From: Mycobacterium gallinarum
Lineage (GTDB): Bacteria > Actinomycetota > Actinomycetes > Mycobacteriales > Mycobacteriaceae
Direction: 5' to 3'
DNA: 64,000 nt
Assembly (NCBI RefSeq): GCF_010726765.1
Contig: NZ_AP022601.1
Span: 1,364,001 to 1,428,000, forward strand
Of the stretch, positions 35,323 through 44,099 are shown piece by piece (within the stretch, counting starts at the first letter, position 1; each line of letters starts with the position of its first letter). The translations under genes and the position numbers were made by a program. The notes beneath the pieces are model-generated. The model was given only the letters and a program-made list of their open reading frames with translations. It did no database searches and was not told the DNA's origin.

Positions 35323-36965
35323 GCCTGAGGTTCGCCTTCTACGGACGAGTGAGTACCGAGGACGCTCAAGACCCGGAAGCGAGCCGCAGTTGGCAGAAGC
35401 GGCGTGCCATCGACCTGATCACCCCGCATGGCGGGGTCCTCGCCGCTGACTACTTCGATGTCGGACAGAGCCGCTCGTTACCGTGGAAGCGCAGGCCAGA
35501 GGCGTCACGTCTCCTAGCCGATGTCATCAGCAGGGATCGTGGCTTCGATGCCGTAGTGATCGGGGAACCCGCCCGTGCGTTCTACGGGCCGCAGTTCGCG
35601 CTCACCTTTCCTGTCCTCACGCACTACGGGGTCGGCCTGTGGGTGCCCGAGGTCGGAGGAGCGGTCGATCCCGGCTCTGAGGCGCACGACCTGGTGATGA
35701 CGCTATTCGGCGGAATGAGCAAGGGAGAGCGCGCGCGAATCCAGATGCGCGTCCGTACGGCCATGTCGGCGCTCGCGCAGGACACCGCCAGGTATCTCGG
35801 TGGCCGCCCACCGTACGGTTATCGACTCGTCGATGCAGGCCCGCACCCGAACCCCGCCAAGGCAAGTCTTGGGCAGCGGCTTCACCGCCTGGAACCTGAC
35901 CCCGCGACCGCTCCGATCGTCGAGCGGATCTATCGCATGTATGCCGATGGTGCTGGCTTGCGTTACATCGCACAGCAGCTCACCGACGATGGAGTGCCAT
36001 CACCGAGCCAATACGACCCGGCGCGGAATCGGCATCGTGACCCACGAGGATGGTCCCATTCGGCGATCCGCGCCATACTCGACAACCCGGTGTACCGCGG
36101 TATTCGTGTGTGGGGCAAGCAAGAGAAATACGAGGTCCTGGTCAATCCCGACGATGTCGCTGCTGGGTATGAGACTCGCATGCGGTGGCGCGATGAGGCC
36201 GACTGGATCGCACCCGACCGACGCACGCACGAAGCGTTGATCCCTGATGAGTTGGCGCAGACTGTTCGTCTTCGGAAACAGGCGCGGCGGGGTCCGGGTC
36301 TTGTGTGCAGCAGAGAATCGACGGTGCCGTATGCGCTGCGTGGGCTGCTGTTCTGCGCCGCATGTGGACGGCGAATGCAGGGCGCCGCCCGACCGGGGAA
36401 GCAAACAACGCGGATCCTCTACCGTTGTGAGTTCGGCAAGTCACGTTCTGTACCTGTGGACCTGAGTGATCATCCGCGCACCGTCTATCTCCGTGAAGAC
36501 GAGGTAACTGCGCGACTTGACGAATGGATCGCAACTCTGGCCGATCCAGAAGACCTCGCACGCGGGCAGGACGTGGACCCGGCGGCCGGACCTGGCTACG
36601 CCGGCTTGCAGCGCCAGCTGAGCGAGGCGAATGCCAAGGTGGCTGCGTTGATTACCGCCGTGGAGTCTGGCGTGGCCGTTGAGGATCTAACGGCTGCGTT
36701 GCGTCAACGTACCGCCGAGCGCGACGAGCTGAGGGCACGTCTTGAGCGAGCGGAGCGGCCCCGCGCCATGTCTGCCGCACAGATCAGCGAGTTAGTCGAG
36801 GAACTGGGTGGACTGTCAGCGGTCCTCGGCGCGGCAACCGGGCCTGAGCGCGCCGAGGTGTACGCAAGCTTGGGCCTGCGTCTCGACTACGACCCGCATC
36901 TTCGGCGAGTCACGGCGACTGCCGACTTAAGTCGTGTCGCCGGACGTGTCCGAGGGGGGACTTGA
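35319..36965 (+). CDS. large serine recombinase (integrase)
   Basis: Protein of 548 residues. The resolvase domain starts FAFYGRVSTEDAQDPEASRS with catalytic Ser12 and includes RLLADVISRDRGFDAVVI, GMSKGERARIQMRVRTAM and GGRPPYGYRL. A recombinase domain (HSAIRAILDNPVYRG) follows, then a zinc ribbon (LLFCAACGRRMQ, YRCEF) and a coiled-coil with LRARLERAE. This is the architecture of phiC31-like integrases. The GTG start overlaps the small ORF. The last codons encode VRGGT inside the tRNA-Leu gene, so the gene end is supplied by the attachment site. Confidence 0.93.
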   Translation: MSLRFAFYGRVSTEDAQDPEASRSWQKRRAIDLITPHGGVLAADYFDVGQSRSLPWKRRPEASRLLADVISRDRGFDAVVIGEPARAFYGPQFALTFPVLTHYGVGLWVPEVGGAVDPGSEAHDLVMTLFGGMSKGERARIQMRVRTAMSALAQDTARYLGGRPPYGYRLVDAGPHPNPAKASLGQRLHRLEPDPATAPIVERIYRMYADGAGLRYIAQQLTDDGVPSPSQYDPARNRHRDPRGWSHSAIRAILDNPVYRGIRVWGKQEKYEVLVNPDDVAAGYETRMRWRDEADWIAPDRRTHEALIPDELAQTVRLRKQARRGPGLVCSRESTVPYALRGLLFCAACGRRMQGAARPGKQTTRILYRCEFGKSRSVPVDLSDHPRTVYLREDEVTARLDEWIATLADPEDLARGQDVDPAAGPGYAGLQRQLSEANAKVAALITAVESGVAVEDLTAALRQRTAERDELRARLERAERPRAMSAAQISELVEELGGLSAVLGAATGPERAEVYASLGLRLDYDPHLRRVTATADLSRVAGRVRGGT

Positions 36966-37032
36966 ACCCCCACGCCCGTTAATAGGGCACTAGCACCTCA
37001 AGCTAGCGCGTCTGCCATTCCGCCACTCGGAC
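36947..37032 (-). tRNA. tRNA-Leu (anticodon GAG)
   Basis: On the minus strand the acceptor stem GTCCGAG (37032-37026) pairs with CTCGGAC (36954-36948), followed by discriminator A. The anticodon stem CTAGC/GCTAG encloses the loop TTGAGGT, giving GAG. A long variable arm (type II, about 86 nt in total) and the T-loop GTTCAAGTC are present. CCA is not encoded. The 3' end is overlapped by the recombinase gene of the AICE, and the full tRNA sequence is preserved, as expected for integration at a tRNA 3' end. Confidence 0.96.
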
Positions 37033-37049
37033 CAGTTCGAAGGCAGCTT

Positions 37050-37079
37050 AGGTTATCGGATCACCCAGGCCGGACCCAA
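37050..37079 (-). promoter_or_regulatory. candidate promoter of tRNA-Leu
   Basis: On the minus strand TTGGGT (37079-37074), 18 bases, TAACCT (37055-37050), placed 17 bases before the tRNA 5' end. It matches SigA-type boxes moderately. Confidence 0.35.
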
Positions 37080-37080
37080 A

Positions 37081-37096
37081 CCAAGGGAAACCTTGG
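37081..37096 (+). other. 6-bp hairpin with GAAA tetraloop upstream of M20 peptidase gene
   Basis: CCAAGG, GAAA, CCTTGG forms a perfect stem closed by a GNRA tetraloop 38 bases before the peptidase ATG. It would lie in the 5' leader if transcription starts upstream, or separates it from the divergent tRNA. Confidence 0.45.
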
Positions 37097-37134
37097 GGCG
37101 GGGCGGAGTCCCCGGGGAAGGCCGAGTGGTACGA

Positions 37135-38478
37135 ATGGTGACTGTGAGCCCTCCGTCTGCAGCCGAAGCCGAGGTGGTTGATCTCGTCAGCGCGCTCATA
37201 CGCTTCGACACGTCGAACACCGGTGAGCCCGAAACCACCAAAGGCGAGGCCGAATGTGCCGCTTGGGTGGCCGGACAACTGCAGGAAGTCGGCTACGAGA
37301 CCGAGATCATCGAAGCCGGTGCCCCCGGACGCGCCAACGTGTTCGCGCGGCTGGAAGGGACTGATCGCCAGCGCGGCGCCCTGATGCTGCACGGGCATCT
37401 CGACGTGGTGCCCGCCGAAGCCGCCGACTGGAGCGTCCATCCGTTCTCGGGCGCAGTCGAGGACGGCTACGTGTGGGGTCGCGGTGCGGTCGACATGAAA
37501 GACATGGTCGGGATGATGATCGCCGTCGCCCGCCATTTCAAACGCTCGGGCACCGTCCCCCCGCGTGACCTCGTTTTCGCCTTCGTCTCCGACGAGGAGG
37601 CGGGCGGCAACTACGGCTGCAAGTGGCTGGTCGACAACCGTCCCGACCTGTTCGAGAGCGTCACCGAGGCGATCGGCGAGGTCGGCGGTTTCTCGCTGAC
37701 GATCCCGCGGCGTGACGGCGGTGAGCGGACGCTGTACCTGATCGAGACGGCCGAGAAGGCGATGCTGTGGATGCGGCTGACGGCGCGCGGGCGTGCCGGC
37801 CACGGGTCGATGATCCACGACAACAACGCCGTCACCGCGGTCGCCGAAGCGGTCGCAAAGCTCGGCAAGCACCAGTTCCCGGTGGTGCTCACCGAGTCGG
37901 TGGAGCAGTTCCTGACCGCCGTCACCGACGAGACCGGCTACACGTTCGACGTCGCCTCACCCGATCTCGAGGGCGCCATCGCCAAACTCGGCCCGATCGC
38001 CCGCATCGTCGGCGCGACGCTGCGTGACACCGCCAACCCGACGATGCTCAAGGCGGGCTACAAGGCCAACGTCATCCCGGCTACGGCCGAGGCGGTCGTC
38101 GACTGCCGCGTACTGCCCGGCCGGCTGGCCGCCTTCGAACGCGAGGTCGACGAGATCATCGGCCCCGACGTCACCCGCGAATGGATCACCAACCTGCCGT
38201 CCTACGAGACCGGCTTCGACGGCGAGCTGCTCGAGGCGATGAACGCCGCGATCCTTTCCGCAGACCCCGACGCCCGCACAGTTCCGTACATGCTGTCCGG
38301 CGGTACCGACGCGAAACACTTTGCGCGGCTCGGCATTCGCTGCTTCGGCTTCGCTCCGCTCAAACTGCCGCCGGACCTCGACTTCGCCGCCCTGTTCCAC
38401 GGCGTGGACGAACGGGTACCCGTTGACGCATTGACGTTCGGTACCCGCGTTCTAGAACATTTCCTGCTGAACTGCTGA
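37135..38478 (+). CDS. M20-family metallopeptidase (DapE/ArgE-like), Rv2141c orthologue
   Basis: Protein of 447 residues. Metal-site motifs are MLHGHLDVVPAE (His, Asp), WGRGAVDMKDM (Asp), FVSDEEAGG (Glu-Glu) and SGGTDAKHFARLG plus LFHGVDERVP at the C-terminus. A dimerisation lid domain (AGHGSMIHDNNAV) lies between. It hydrolyses an amide, like succinyl-diaminopimelate desuccinylase or acetylornithine deacetylase, but the true substrate of this mycobacterial paralogue is not known to me. ATG at 37135 is chosen because the fold starts here; GGGGAAGG lies upstream. It is the first gene of the conserved block. Confidence 0.9.
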   Translation: MVTVSPPSAAEAEVVDLVSALIRFDTSNTGEPETTKGEAECAAWVAGQLQEVGYETEIIEAGAPGRANVFARLEGTDRQRGALMLHGHLDVVPAEAADWSVHPFSGAVEDGYVWGRGAVDMKDMVGMMIAVARHFKRSGTVPPRDLVFAFVSDEEAGGNYGCKWLVDNRPDLFESVTEAIGEVGGFSLTIPRRDGGERTLYLIETAEKAMLWMRLTARGRAGHGSMIHDNNAVTAVAEAVAKLGKHQFPVVLTESVEQFLTAVTDETGYTFDVASPDLEGAIAKLGPIARIVGATLRDTANPTMLKAGYKANVIPATAEAVVDCRVLPGRLAAFEREVDEIIGPDVTREWITNLPSYETGFDGELLEAMNAAILSADPDARTVPYMLSGGTDAKHFARLGIRCFGFAPLKLPPDLDFAALFHGVDERVPVDALTFGTRVLEHFLLNC

Positions 38479-38517
38479 ACTGCTGACCGCACGACTGACC
38501 ACTCGAAAGGATCGAAA

Positions 38518-39054
38518 ATGGCGTTTGACTACAACCCCTACGACTTCCTGCCGCAGCTTCCGACGTTCACGGTGACGTCGGAGACGTTCAGCGACGGTCA
38601 AGCGTTCGGTAACGACCAAGTCAGCGGCATCATGGGCGCAGGCGGTTCGGATGTGTCCCCGCAACTGTCTTGGTCGGGATTCCCCGAGGCGACGCGCAGT
38701 TTTGCGGTAACGATGTACGACCCCGACGCGCCGACGGCGTCAGGCTTCTGGCACTGGGCAGTGGCCAACCTGCCCGCCACCGTCACCGACCTGCCCGCCG
38801 GGGTCGGCGACGGAAGCACCAGCGGATTTCCTGGCGACGCACTCACTTTGGCCAATGATGCAGGCCTGAAGCGCTTCATCGGCGCTGCACCACCGGCCGG
38901 ACATGGCATGCACCGCTACATCATCGCCGTGCACGCCGTCGGTGTGGAGAAGCTTGACCTTCCCGCGGAGGCCACCCCCGCCTATCTCGGTTTCAACCTG
39001 TTCGGGAACGCGATCGCGCGCGCAATCATCACCGGGACCTACGAACAGAACTAG
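38518..39054 (+). CDS. PEBP/YbhB family protein, Rv2140c orthologue
   Basis: Protein of 178 residues of the phosphatidylethanolamine-binding protein family: [20 protein letters not shown], then [34 protein letters not shown] and a C-terminal [19 protein letters not shown]. The ligand pocket DPDAP...H is intact. ATG follows GAAAGGATC. Its stop (TAG at 39052-39054) shares bases with the stop of the convergent pyrD gene (39051-39053), so the two genes meet end to end with no spacer. The function in mycobacteria is not clear. Confidence 0.93.
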   Translation: MAFDYNPYDFLPQLPTFTVTSETFSDGQAFGNDQVSGIMGAGGSDVSPQLSWSGFPEATRSFAVTMYDPDAPTASGFWHWAVANLPATVTDLPAGVGDGSTSGFPGDALTLANDAGLKRFIGAAPPAGHGMHRYIIAVHAVGVEKLDLPAEATPAYLGFNLFGNAIARAIITGTYEQN

Positions 39055-40118
39055 TTCTCGCGAACGGCCGAGCCCACAGCATCGGCCAACGACGCGAACC
39101 CTCCGTCGTGCAGGCGGTGAGCCAAGCCGTCGTGAATGCGCTTGGCCCACAGCCCGCCGCCGTAGATGAAGCCGGTGTAGCCCTGCAGCAGTGATGCGCC
39201 CGAAACGATGCGGTCCCAGGCATCCTCTGCGGTTTCGATGCCGCCGACGCTGATGAGCACCAACTGGCCGCCCACGCGCCGGTACAGCCGCCGCAGCACC
39301 TCAGCCGACCGCTGCGCGACGGGCGCTCCGGAGATGCCGCCCGAACCGAGCTCATCGACTCCCGGCGACTTCAGTCCCGCTCGAGACACCGTGGTGTTGG
39401 TGGCGACGATACCGGCCAATCCCAATTCGACTGCAAGATCAGCGATCTCGTCGATCTCCTCGTCGGCCAAATCGGGCGCGATCTTCACCAGCACGGGAGT
39501 GGTCGTCTCCGCCCGCACCGCCGCGAGAATGGGGCGCAGCGATTCGACCGCCTGCAGATTGCGCAGACCCGGCGTGTTCGGCGAGCTGACGTTGACCACT
39601 ATGAACGACGCCAACGGCCCTAGCAGACGGGCGCTCTCGGCGTAGTCTTCGACCGCCGACTCGGCCGGGGTGGTCTTGCTCTTGCCGATGTTGACGCCGA
39701 TCGGCACCTCGGGGTTTTGGCGTGCGAGCTGAATGGCCAACTCACCGGCCCCGTGGTTGTTGAACCCCATCCGGTTGAGCAGGGCCCGGTCTTCGGGCAG
39801 CCGGAACATCCGCGGCCGCGGGTTGCCCGGTTGCGCGACCGCGGTCACCGTGCCGACCTCGGCGTAACCGAAACCCAGTGCGCCCCAGGTCTTCAACCCC
39901 CGGCCGTCCTTGTCGAAGCCGGCGGCCAAGCCCAGCGGAGCCGGGAACCTAACCCCGAACACCGTGCTCGCCAATACCGGGTCGTGGGGCGCCAGCCATC
40001 GCGTCAGCGGACGGCGCGTGACCGCCAAGGCCGTGACGGCCCGCAACACCGCGAAGACCCAGGTGTGAATGCGTTCGGGCGCGATCAGAAACAGCACCCG
40101 CTGCAGCGCGCGGTACAT
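39051..40118 (-). CDS. pyrD: dihydroorotate dehydrogenase (quinone), class 2
   Basis: Protein of 355 residues. It oxidises dihydroorotate to orotate in pyrimidine synthesis, passing electrons through FMN to quinone at the membrane. The N-terminal helix region ([20 protein letters not shown]) for quinone access marks class 2. [33 protein letters not shown] (catalytic Ser), TNTT and [15 protein letters not shown] plus [10 protein letters not shown] follow. ATG at 40118 rather than 40121 gives the family start. It is downstream of, and close to, the DUF5703 and lppL genes. Confidence 0.95.
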   Translation of the reverse strand: MYRALQRVLFLIAPERIHTWVFAVLRAVTALAVTRRPLTRWLAPHDPVLASTVFGVRFPAPLGLAAGFDKDGRGLKTWGALGFGYAEVGTVTAVAQPGNPRPRMFRLPEDRALLNRMGFNNHGAGELAIQLARQNPEVPIGVNIGKSKTTPAESAVEDYAESARLLGPLASFIVVNVSSPNTPGLRNLQAVESLRPILAAVRAETTTPVLVKIAPDLADEEIDEIADLAVELGLAGIVATNTTVSRAGLKSPGVDELGSGGISGAPVAQRSAEVLRRLYRRVGGQLVLISVGGIETAEDAWDRIVSGASLLQGYTGFIYGGGLWAKRIHDGLAHRLHDGGFASLADAVGSAVREN

Positions 40119-40125
40119 CATGGGC

Positions 40126-40395
40126 TCACAGCGCGGGCTGCTCCGGGACGACAGTTTCTCGAGCCGCAGACTTCTTGCGGCGCAGCAGCACCCGCCGCGA
40201 CCCATCGGTATAGAGCCGCACGCGGGTCAGCTCCCATCCGCGGTATTCTGCCTCGATCGACAAGCGGGTCGAGGCGTTGATCCGCGTCAGATCGGGCGGC
40301 AGCCGCAACGGAATCCATTCGTAATCGTCGGACAGATCAGCCGCAATCACGTCCGCCCAGCCCTCGGGCATCCGGCCGCGCTGCATCGTCGTCAC
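40126..40395 (-). CDS. DUF5703-family small protein
   Basis: Protein of 89 residues ([20 protein letters not shown], then [20 protein letters not shown], and a basic tail RRVLLRRKK). It is a conserved actinobacterial small protein without known function. It overlaps the lppL stop by 4 bp (ATGA) and ends 7 bases before the pyrD start, so lppL, this gene and pyrD are a transcription unit. Confidence 0.82.
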   Translation of the reverse strand: MTTMQRGRMPEGWADVIAADLSDDYEWIPLRLPPDLTRINASTRLSIEAEYRGWELTRVRLYTDGSRRVLLRRKKSAARETVVPEQPAL

Positions 40396-41426
40396 GAGCC
40401 CACCGCCGCACCCGGGATCACCTGCACGCCCGCCCCTGAGCCCGACACCACGTACAGGGTGCCGGAGGATTCATCGAATACCAGGGAGTTCGGCTGCTGC
40501 ACGGTTCGATAGCGCACCTTCTCGACGGGGATGCCGGTTGACAGATCGTAGCCAACCACAGCGTTCGACGCAGTCTGCGACACCCAGGCCAGCGTCGGAG
40601 TTCCGGCCAGACCATACGGCGCGTCCCGCACCGGATAAGCCTGGCGAAGGATCAGCGGGTCGAGGCCGTACACCAGTAGCTGGCCGCCGCGAGTGTCGGC
40701 CACCAAAACCCTGCCCGCGTCGTCCGCCGCCATCGTGGTCGCGCCCTCGCCGGCGCGCAGTGCGTGCTCACCCTCGGCGCCGTCTTCTGACAGAGCGGTG
40801 ACGGATGTCTGCCCACGGTCCAGCACCACCGCGGTATTTCCTTGTGTGACAAGGTCATCCACTCGGGCGAAGATCTTCAGCTGCGCGCCGACAGCGGTGT
40901 CGGAGCTCAACGTGAAGACGGTGCCGTCGGCGCTGCCGAGTACCAATTTGCCGTCCTCGCGGCGCGCTATCGCGGTGAAGTCGGTGTCCTGCTGCCCGTC
41001 GACATCGACCAGCGTCGCGGTGTCCTCGACGAGGTCGACCCGGAAATAGCCTCCGCGCGTCGTTACGTACAGCAGACCTTCGTCGTCTCCGGTCATCGCG
41101 GTGCCGTCTCCCGGCAGGGGTACCGCCCGGGAGCCGTCGAACTCGCCGAGGACTGTGACCACCGACTCCTCGGCGGATTTCGGGCTGAGCACGGCCAACG
41201 ACGCGGTTCTCGCGTCGAATATCGCGGCGATCGCATGCTCGGGCAGCGGCTCCACCGAACCATCCGGTTTACCCGCCGCCGCCGGCGACACCGCTGCCTG
41301 AGCAGGGGTGATAGTCGGCGGAGGCGCATCGGATGGGGTCGACGCGCATGCCGAGATTCCGACGGTTGCGAGCCCGATAGCCAATAAACGAAGAATCTGA
41401 TCTTGGCTGTTTACGCGAATCGGCAA
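40392..41426 (-). CDS. lppL: lipoprotein with beta-propeller-like repeats (LppL)
   Basis: Protein of 344 residues. The signal peptide (ILRLLAIGLATVGISACAST) ends in a lipobox ISAC, so the protein should be lipid-anchored outside the membrane. The body has repeated blades (for example FTAIARREDGKLVLGSADGT, TTMAADDAGRVLVADTRGGQ, PNSLVFDESSGTLYVVSGSG) typical of a WD/NHL-like propeller. The only start giving a positively charged n-region is TTG at 41426, with a poor ribosome site. Position next to pyrD matches Rv2138. The function is unknown. Confidence 0.87.
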   Translation of the reverse strand: MPIRVNSQDQILRLLAIGLATVGISACASTPSDAPPPTITPAQAAVSPAAAGKPDGSVEPLPEHAIAAIFDARTASLAVLSPKSAEESVVTVLGEFDGSRAVPLPGDGTAMTGDDEGLLYVTTRGGYFRVDLVEDTATLVDVDGQQDTDFTAIARREDGKLVLGSADGTVFTLSSDTAVGAQLKIFARVDDLVTQGNTAVVLDRGQTSVTALSEDGAEGEHALRAGEGATTMAADDAGRVLVADTRGGQLLVYGLDPLILRQAYPVRDAPYGLAGTPTLAWVSQTASNAVVGYDLSTGIPVEKVRYRTVQQPNSLVFDESSGTLYVVSGSGAGVQVIPGAAVGS

Positions 41427-41533
41427 GGGGTAGCTCTCGGACGTGCGAATTGATCTTCTCTCGACCTGCAGTCTAGGCAGATCCCGCAGCGAGATATTGC
41501 GGGCAGCTTCCCGCGCCCGCCTGTCTCACCGGC

Positions 41534-41866
41534 ATGAGTAGAGTTATGGTCAATGTCATGACCCTTGCCGCAGACCGGGAACTGGGAAGCCAAGAGTTTG
41601 CTATCGAAGACATTTCCACTGGTGTACACGCTAGTGGGTTTGGCCAAGTTGGCGACGGCCGGAGCTTTTCATTTCACGTCGAACGCCAGTCACTGATGAT
41701 CGAGGTGTACCGCCCACGGCTGACCGGGCCCGTCCCGCAGAGCGAGGACATTGTCGCGGTCGGCACCCGCAAGCTCATCGACATCGACCTCTCCGACAGG
41801 CGAAGCCTGGCGGCGGCGGTCCGTGACGCGGTGGCGGCAGCGCAACCGGTGCGACCCATCCGCTGA
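41534..41866 (+). CDS. conserved hypothetical protein, Rv2137c-like
   Basis: Protein of up to 110 residues. It contains [20 protein letters not shown] and [20 protein letters not shown]. No signal or membrane segment. In-frame ATGs at 41534, 41546 and 41558 are possible, and none has a clear ribosome site. It sits between lppL (divergent) and uppP (26 bases downstream), the place of Rv2137c in M. tuberculosis. The function is unknown. Confidence 0.78.
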   Translation: MSRVMVNVMTLAADRELGSQEFAIEDISTGVHASGFGQVGDGRSFSFHVERQSLMIEVYRPRLTGPVPQSEDIVAVGTRKLIDIDLSDRRSLAAAVRDAVAAAQPVRPIR

Positions 41867-41892
41867 CACCGCCCCCCGGTACGGTCGTCGTC

Positions 41893-42741
41893 GTGACGGA
41901 CGTAGCGGCGATGTCGTGGGTCCAGGTGATCGTTCTCGCGATCCTGCAGGGCCTGACGGAGTTCCTGCCGGTGTCGTCGTCCGGACACCTGGCGATCGCG
42001 TCGCGGGTCTTCTTCACCGACGACGCCGGCGCCTCGTTCACCGCGGTCACCCAGCTCGGCACCGAGGTGGCGGTGCTCATCTACTTCGCACGTGACATCG
42101 CCCGCATCATCAAGGCGTGGTTCAACGGCCTCTTCGTGACCGCCCACCGCACCGCCGACTACTGGCTGGGCTGGTGGGTCATCATCGGAACGATCCCGAT
42201 CAGCGTGCTCGGCCTACTGTTCAAAGACCAAATCCGAACGGGCGCACGCAATCTGTGGTTGATCGCGATAGCGTTGATCGTGTTCTCGGCGGTCATCGCC
42301 GCGGCGGAATACTACGGCCGTCAAGCGCGACAGGTCGAACAGCTCACGTGGAAGGACAGCATCATCGTCGGCCTCGCGCAGTGCCTTGCGCTCATTCCGG
42401 GTGTGTCGAGATCCGGCGCAACGATCAGCGCCGGCCTGTTCCTCGGCATGGACCGTGAACTCGCGGCACGCTTCGGCTTCCTGCTCGCCATCCCAGCGGT
42501 GTTCGCGTCGGGCCTGTACTCGCTACCCGACGCGTTTCATCCGGTCGGCGAGGGAATGAGCGCCACCGGTCCACAGCTGTTGGTCGCAACGGTGATCGCG
42601 TTGGTCGTCGGCTATGCCGCCGTCGCCTGGTTCCTGCGCTTCCTCATCCGACACAGCATGTACTGGTTCGTCGGATACCGCGTGCTGCTCGGCACCGTCG
42701 TGCTGATCCTGCTCGGCACCGGGGTGGTGTCGGCGGTATGA
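41893..42741 (+). CDS. uppP: undecaprenyl-diphosphatase UppP/BacA
   Basis: Protein of 282 residues. An integral membrane enzyme that recycles the lipid carrier of cell-wall synthesis and gives bacitracin resistance. The two signature regions [16 protein letters not shown] (near the N-terminus) and [11 protein letters not shown] are intact, and about eight membrane segments are visible. The GTG at 41893 begins the usual short N-terminus; the stop overlaps the ATG of the phosphatase gene by 4 bp. Confidence 0.96.
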   Translation: MTDVAAMSWVQVIVLAILQGLTEFLPVSSSGHLAIASRVFFTDDAGASFTAVTQLGTEVAVLIYFARDIARIIKAWFNGLFVTAHRTADYWLGWWVIIGTIPISVLGLLFKDQIRTGARNLWLIAIALIVFSAVIAAAEYYGRQARQVEQLTWKDSIIVGLAQCLALIPGVSRSGATISAGLFLGMDRELAARFGFLLAIPAVFASGLYSLPDAFHPVGEGMSATGPQLLVATVIALVVGYAAVAWFLRFLIRHSMYWFVGYRVLLGTVVLILLGTGVVSAV

Positions 42742-43454
42742 CGGTCATCCTGCTGCGCCACGGGCGGTCGACCTCGAACACCGCCCACACCCTCGCCGGC
42801 CGCAGCGAGGGTGTCGACCTCGATGAAAAGGGCCAGGAACAGGCTGAAGGTCTGATTGCGCGCATCGGCACTCTGCCGGTCCGCGCGATCGTGCGATCAC
42901 CGCTGCTGCGGTGCGAACGCACTGTCGCGCCGCTGGCTGCCGTGCTGGGCCTCGATCCCGTCGTCGACGAGCGCATCTCCGAGGTCGACTACGGCGCGTG
43001 GACGGGGCGCAAGATCGGCGAATTGGTCAAGGAGCCGCTGTGGGCGGTTGTGCAGCAGCAGCCCAGCGCGGCGGTGTTCCCAGACGGCGAAGGACTCGCC
43101 GCGGTCCAGGCGCGCGCTGTGGGCGCGGTACGAGAGCACGACCGGCGGCTGGCCGAACAGCACGACGGTGACGTGTTGTGGATCGCCTGTACGCACGGCG
43201 ACGTGATCAAGGCCGTCGTCGCCGACGCGCTGGGAACGCATCTCGACAGCTTCCAGCGGATCACCGCGGACCCCGCCTCGATGAGTGTGATCCGTTACAC
43301 GGCGATGCGTCCGTTCGTCATCCACGTCAACCACACCGGTGATCAACTGACCGCCGGCCTGCTGGCAAAACCGCCGAAGGACGGGGCCCAGGAGGCGTCC
43401 AAGGACGGTGAGGTGCCACCCGAAGACGCGGTCGTGGGTGGCTCGACCGACTGA
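42738..43454 (+). CDS. histidine phosphatase family protein (Rv2135c-like)
   Basis: Protein of 238 residues. It begins with the phosphohistidine motif LLRHGRST, has SPLLRCERT, the acid region [11 protein letters not shown] and the second His in [10 protein letters not shown], so the catalytic core of the phosphoglycerate mutase-like superfamily is complete. The last 30 residues ([20 protein letters not shown]) are a disordered tail. Translation is coupled to uppP. A phosphatase of unknown substrate. Confidence 0.92.
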   Translation: MTVILLRHGRSTSNTAHTLAGRSEGVDLDEKGQEQAEGLIARIGTLPVRAIVRSPLLRCERTVAPLAAVLGLDPVVDERISEVDYGAWTGRKIGELVKEPLWAVVQQQPSAAVFPDGEGLAAVQARAVGAVREHDRRLAEQHDGDVLWIACTHGDVIKAVVADALGTHLDSFQRITADPASMSVIRYTAMRPFVIHVNHTGDQLTAGLLAKPPKDGAQEASKDGEVPPEDAVVGGSTD

Positions 43455-43511
43455 CCGGTGAACCCCCGGGATTGCGGCTGACGCGGCCGTTACCGGTATT
43501 TTGGAGATGCC

Positions 43512-44099
43512 ATGGCCCGCGCTATTCACGTCTTCCGAACACCCGACCGCTTCGTGGCCGGGACCGTTGGGCAACCGGGAAACCGGACCTTCTACCTGCA
43601 GGCCGTTCACGACAAGCGGGTGGTGTCGGTGATCCTGGAGAAGCAGCAGGTTGCGGTGCTCGCCGAACGTATCGCCGCGTTGCTGCTCGAGATCAACCGG
43701 CGATTCGGCACGCCGGTGCCGCCCGAGACCGGCGAGGTGGACGACCTGAGTCCGCTGATCACCCCGGTGGACGCCGAATTCCGGGTCGGGACCATGGGGC
43801 TCGGCTGGGACTCCGAGGCGCAGACCGTCGTCGTCGAACTGCTCGCGGTGTCCGAGACCGAGTTCGACGCGTCCGTGGTGCTCGACGACGCGGAAGACGG
43901 CCCCGATGCGGTGCGGGTCTTCCTGACGCCGGAATCCGCGCGTCAGTTCGCGACGCGCTCCAACCGGGTCATCTCGGCGGGCCGTCCGCCATGCCCGCTG
44001 TGCGACGAACCGCTCGATCCCGAGGGCCACATCTGCGTACGCACCAACGGTTATCTGCGTGGCGCCATCACCGGTTCCGACGATGACGCCGTCGAGTAG
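43512..44099 (+). CDS. DUF3090 protein (Rv2134c-like)
   Basis: Protein of 195 residues: AIHVFRTPDRFVAGTVGQPG, FYLQAVHDKRVVSVILEKQQ, FRVGTMGLGWDSEAQTVVVE, and a C-terminal zinc-site-like CPLCDEPLDPEGHIC. Matches the actinobacterial DUF3090 family, always followed by an SCO1664-like gene, as here, where the two overlap by 17 bases. No function is known. The pair next to mycothiol and sulfur genes is conserved in mycobacteria. Confidence 0.92.
   Translation: MARAIHVFRTPDRFVAGTVGQPGNRTFYLQAVHDKRVVSVILEKQQVAVLAERIAALLLEINRRFGTPVPPETGEVDDLSPLITPVDAEFRVGTMGLGWDSEAQTVVVELLAVSETEFDASVVLDDAEDGPDAVRVFLTPESARQFATRSNRVISAGRPPCPLCDEPLDPEGHICVRTNGYLRGAITGSDDDAVE

Larger units (their letters stand above)
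29523..36965 (+). mobile_element. actinomycete integrative and conjugative element (AICE) at tRNA-Leu; left end unresolved
   Basis: The gene set is the pSAM2-type core: XRE-TPR regulator, SCO3933-like protein, FtsK/Tra-type DNA translocase, RepSA-type rolling-circle initiator, a small ORF in the place usual for Xis, and an integrase gene. The integrase is a large serine recombinase rather than the usual tyrosine enzyme. Its last six codons (stop at 36965) lie within the 3' end of a tRNA-Leu gene, marking the right junction. I found no copy of the tRNA end on the left. The left junction probably lies between 27846 and 29659, where the ISL3 element has landed. Confidence 0.75.

Noticed and set aside
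36930..36947. Encoded CCA tail of tRNA-Leu
   Set aside because: The bases after the discriminator do not read CCA; mycobacteria add it enzymatically.
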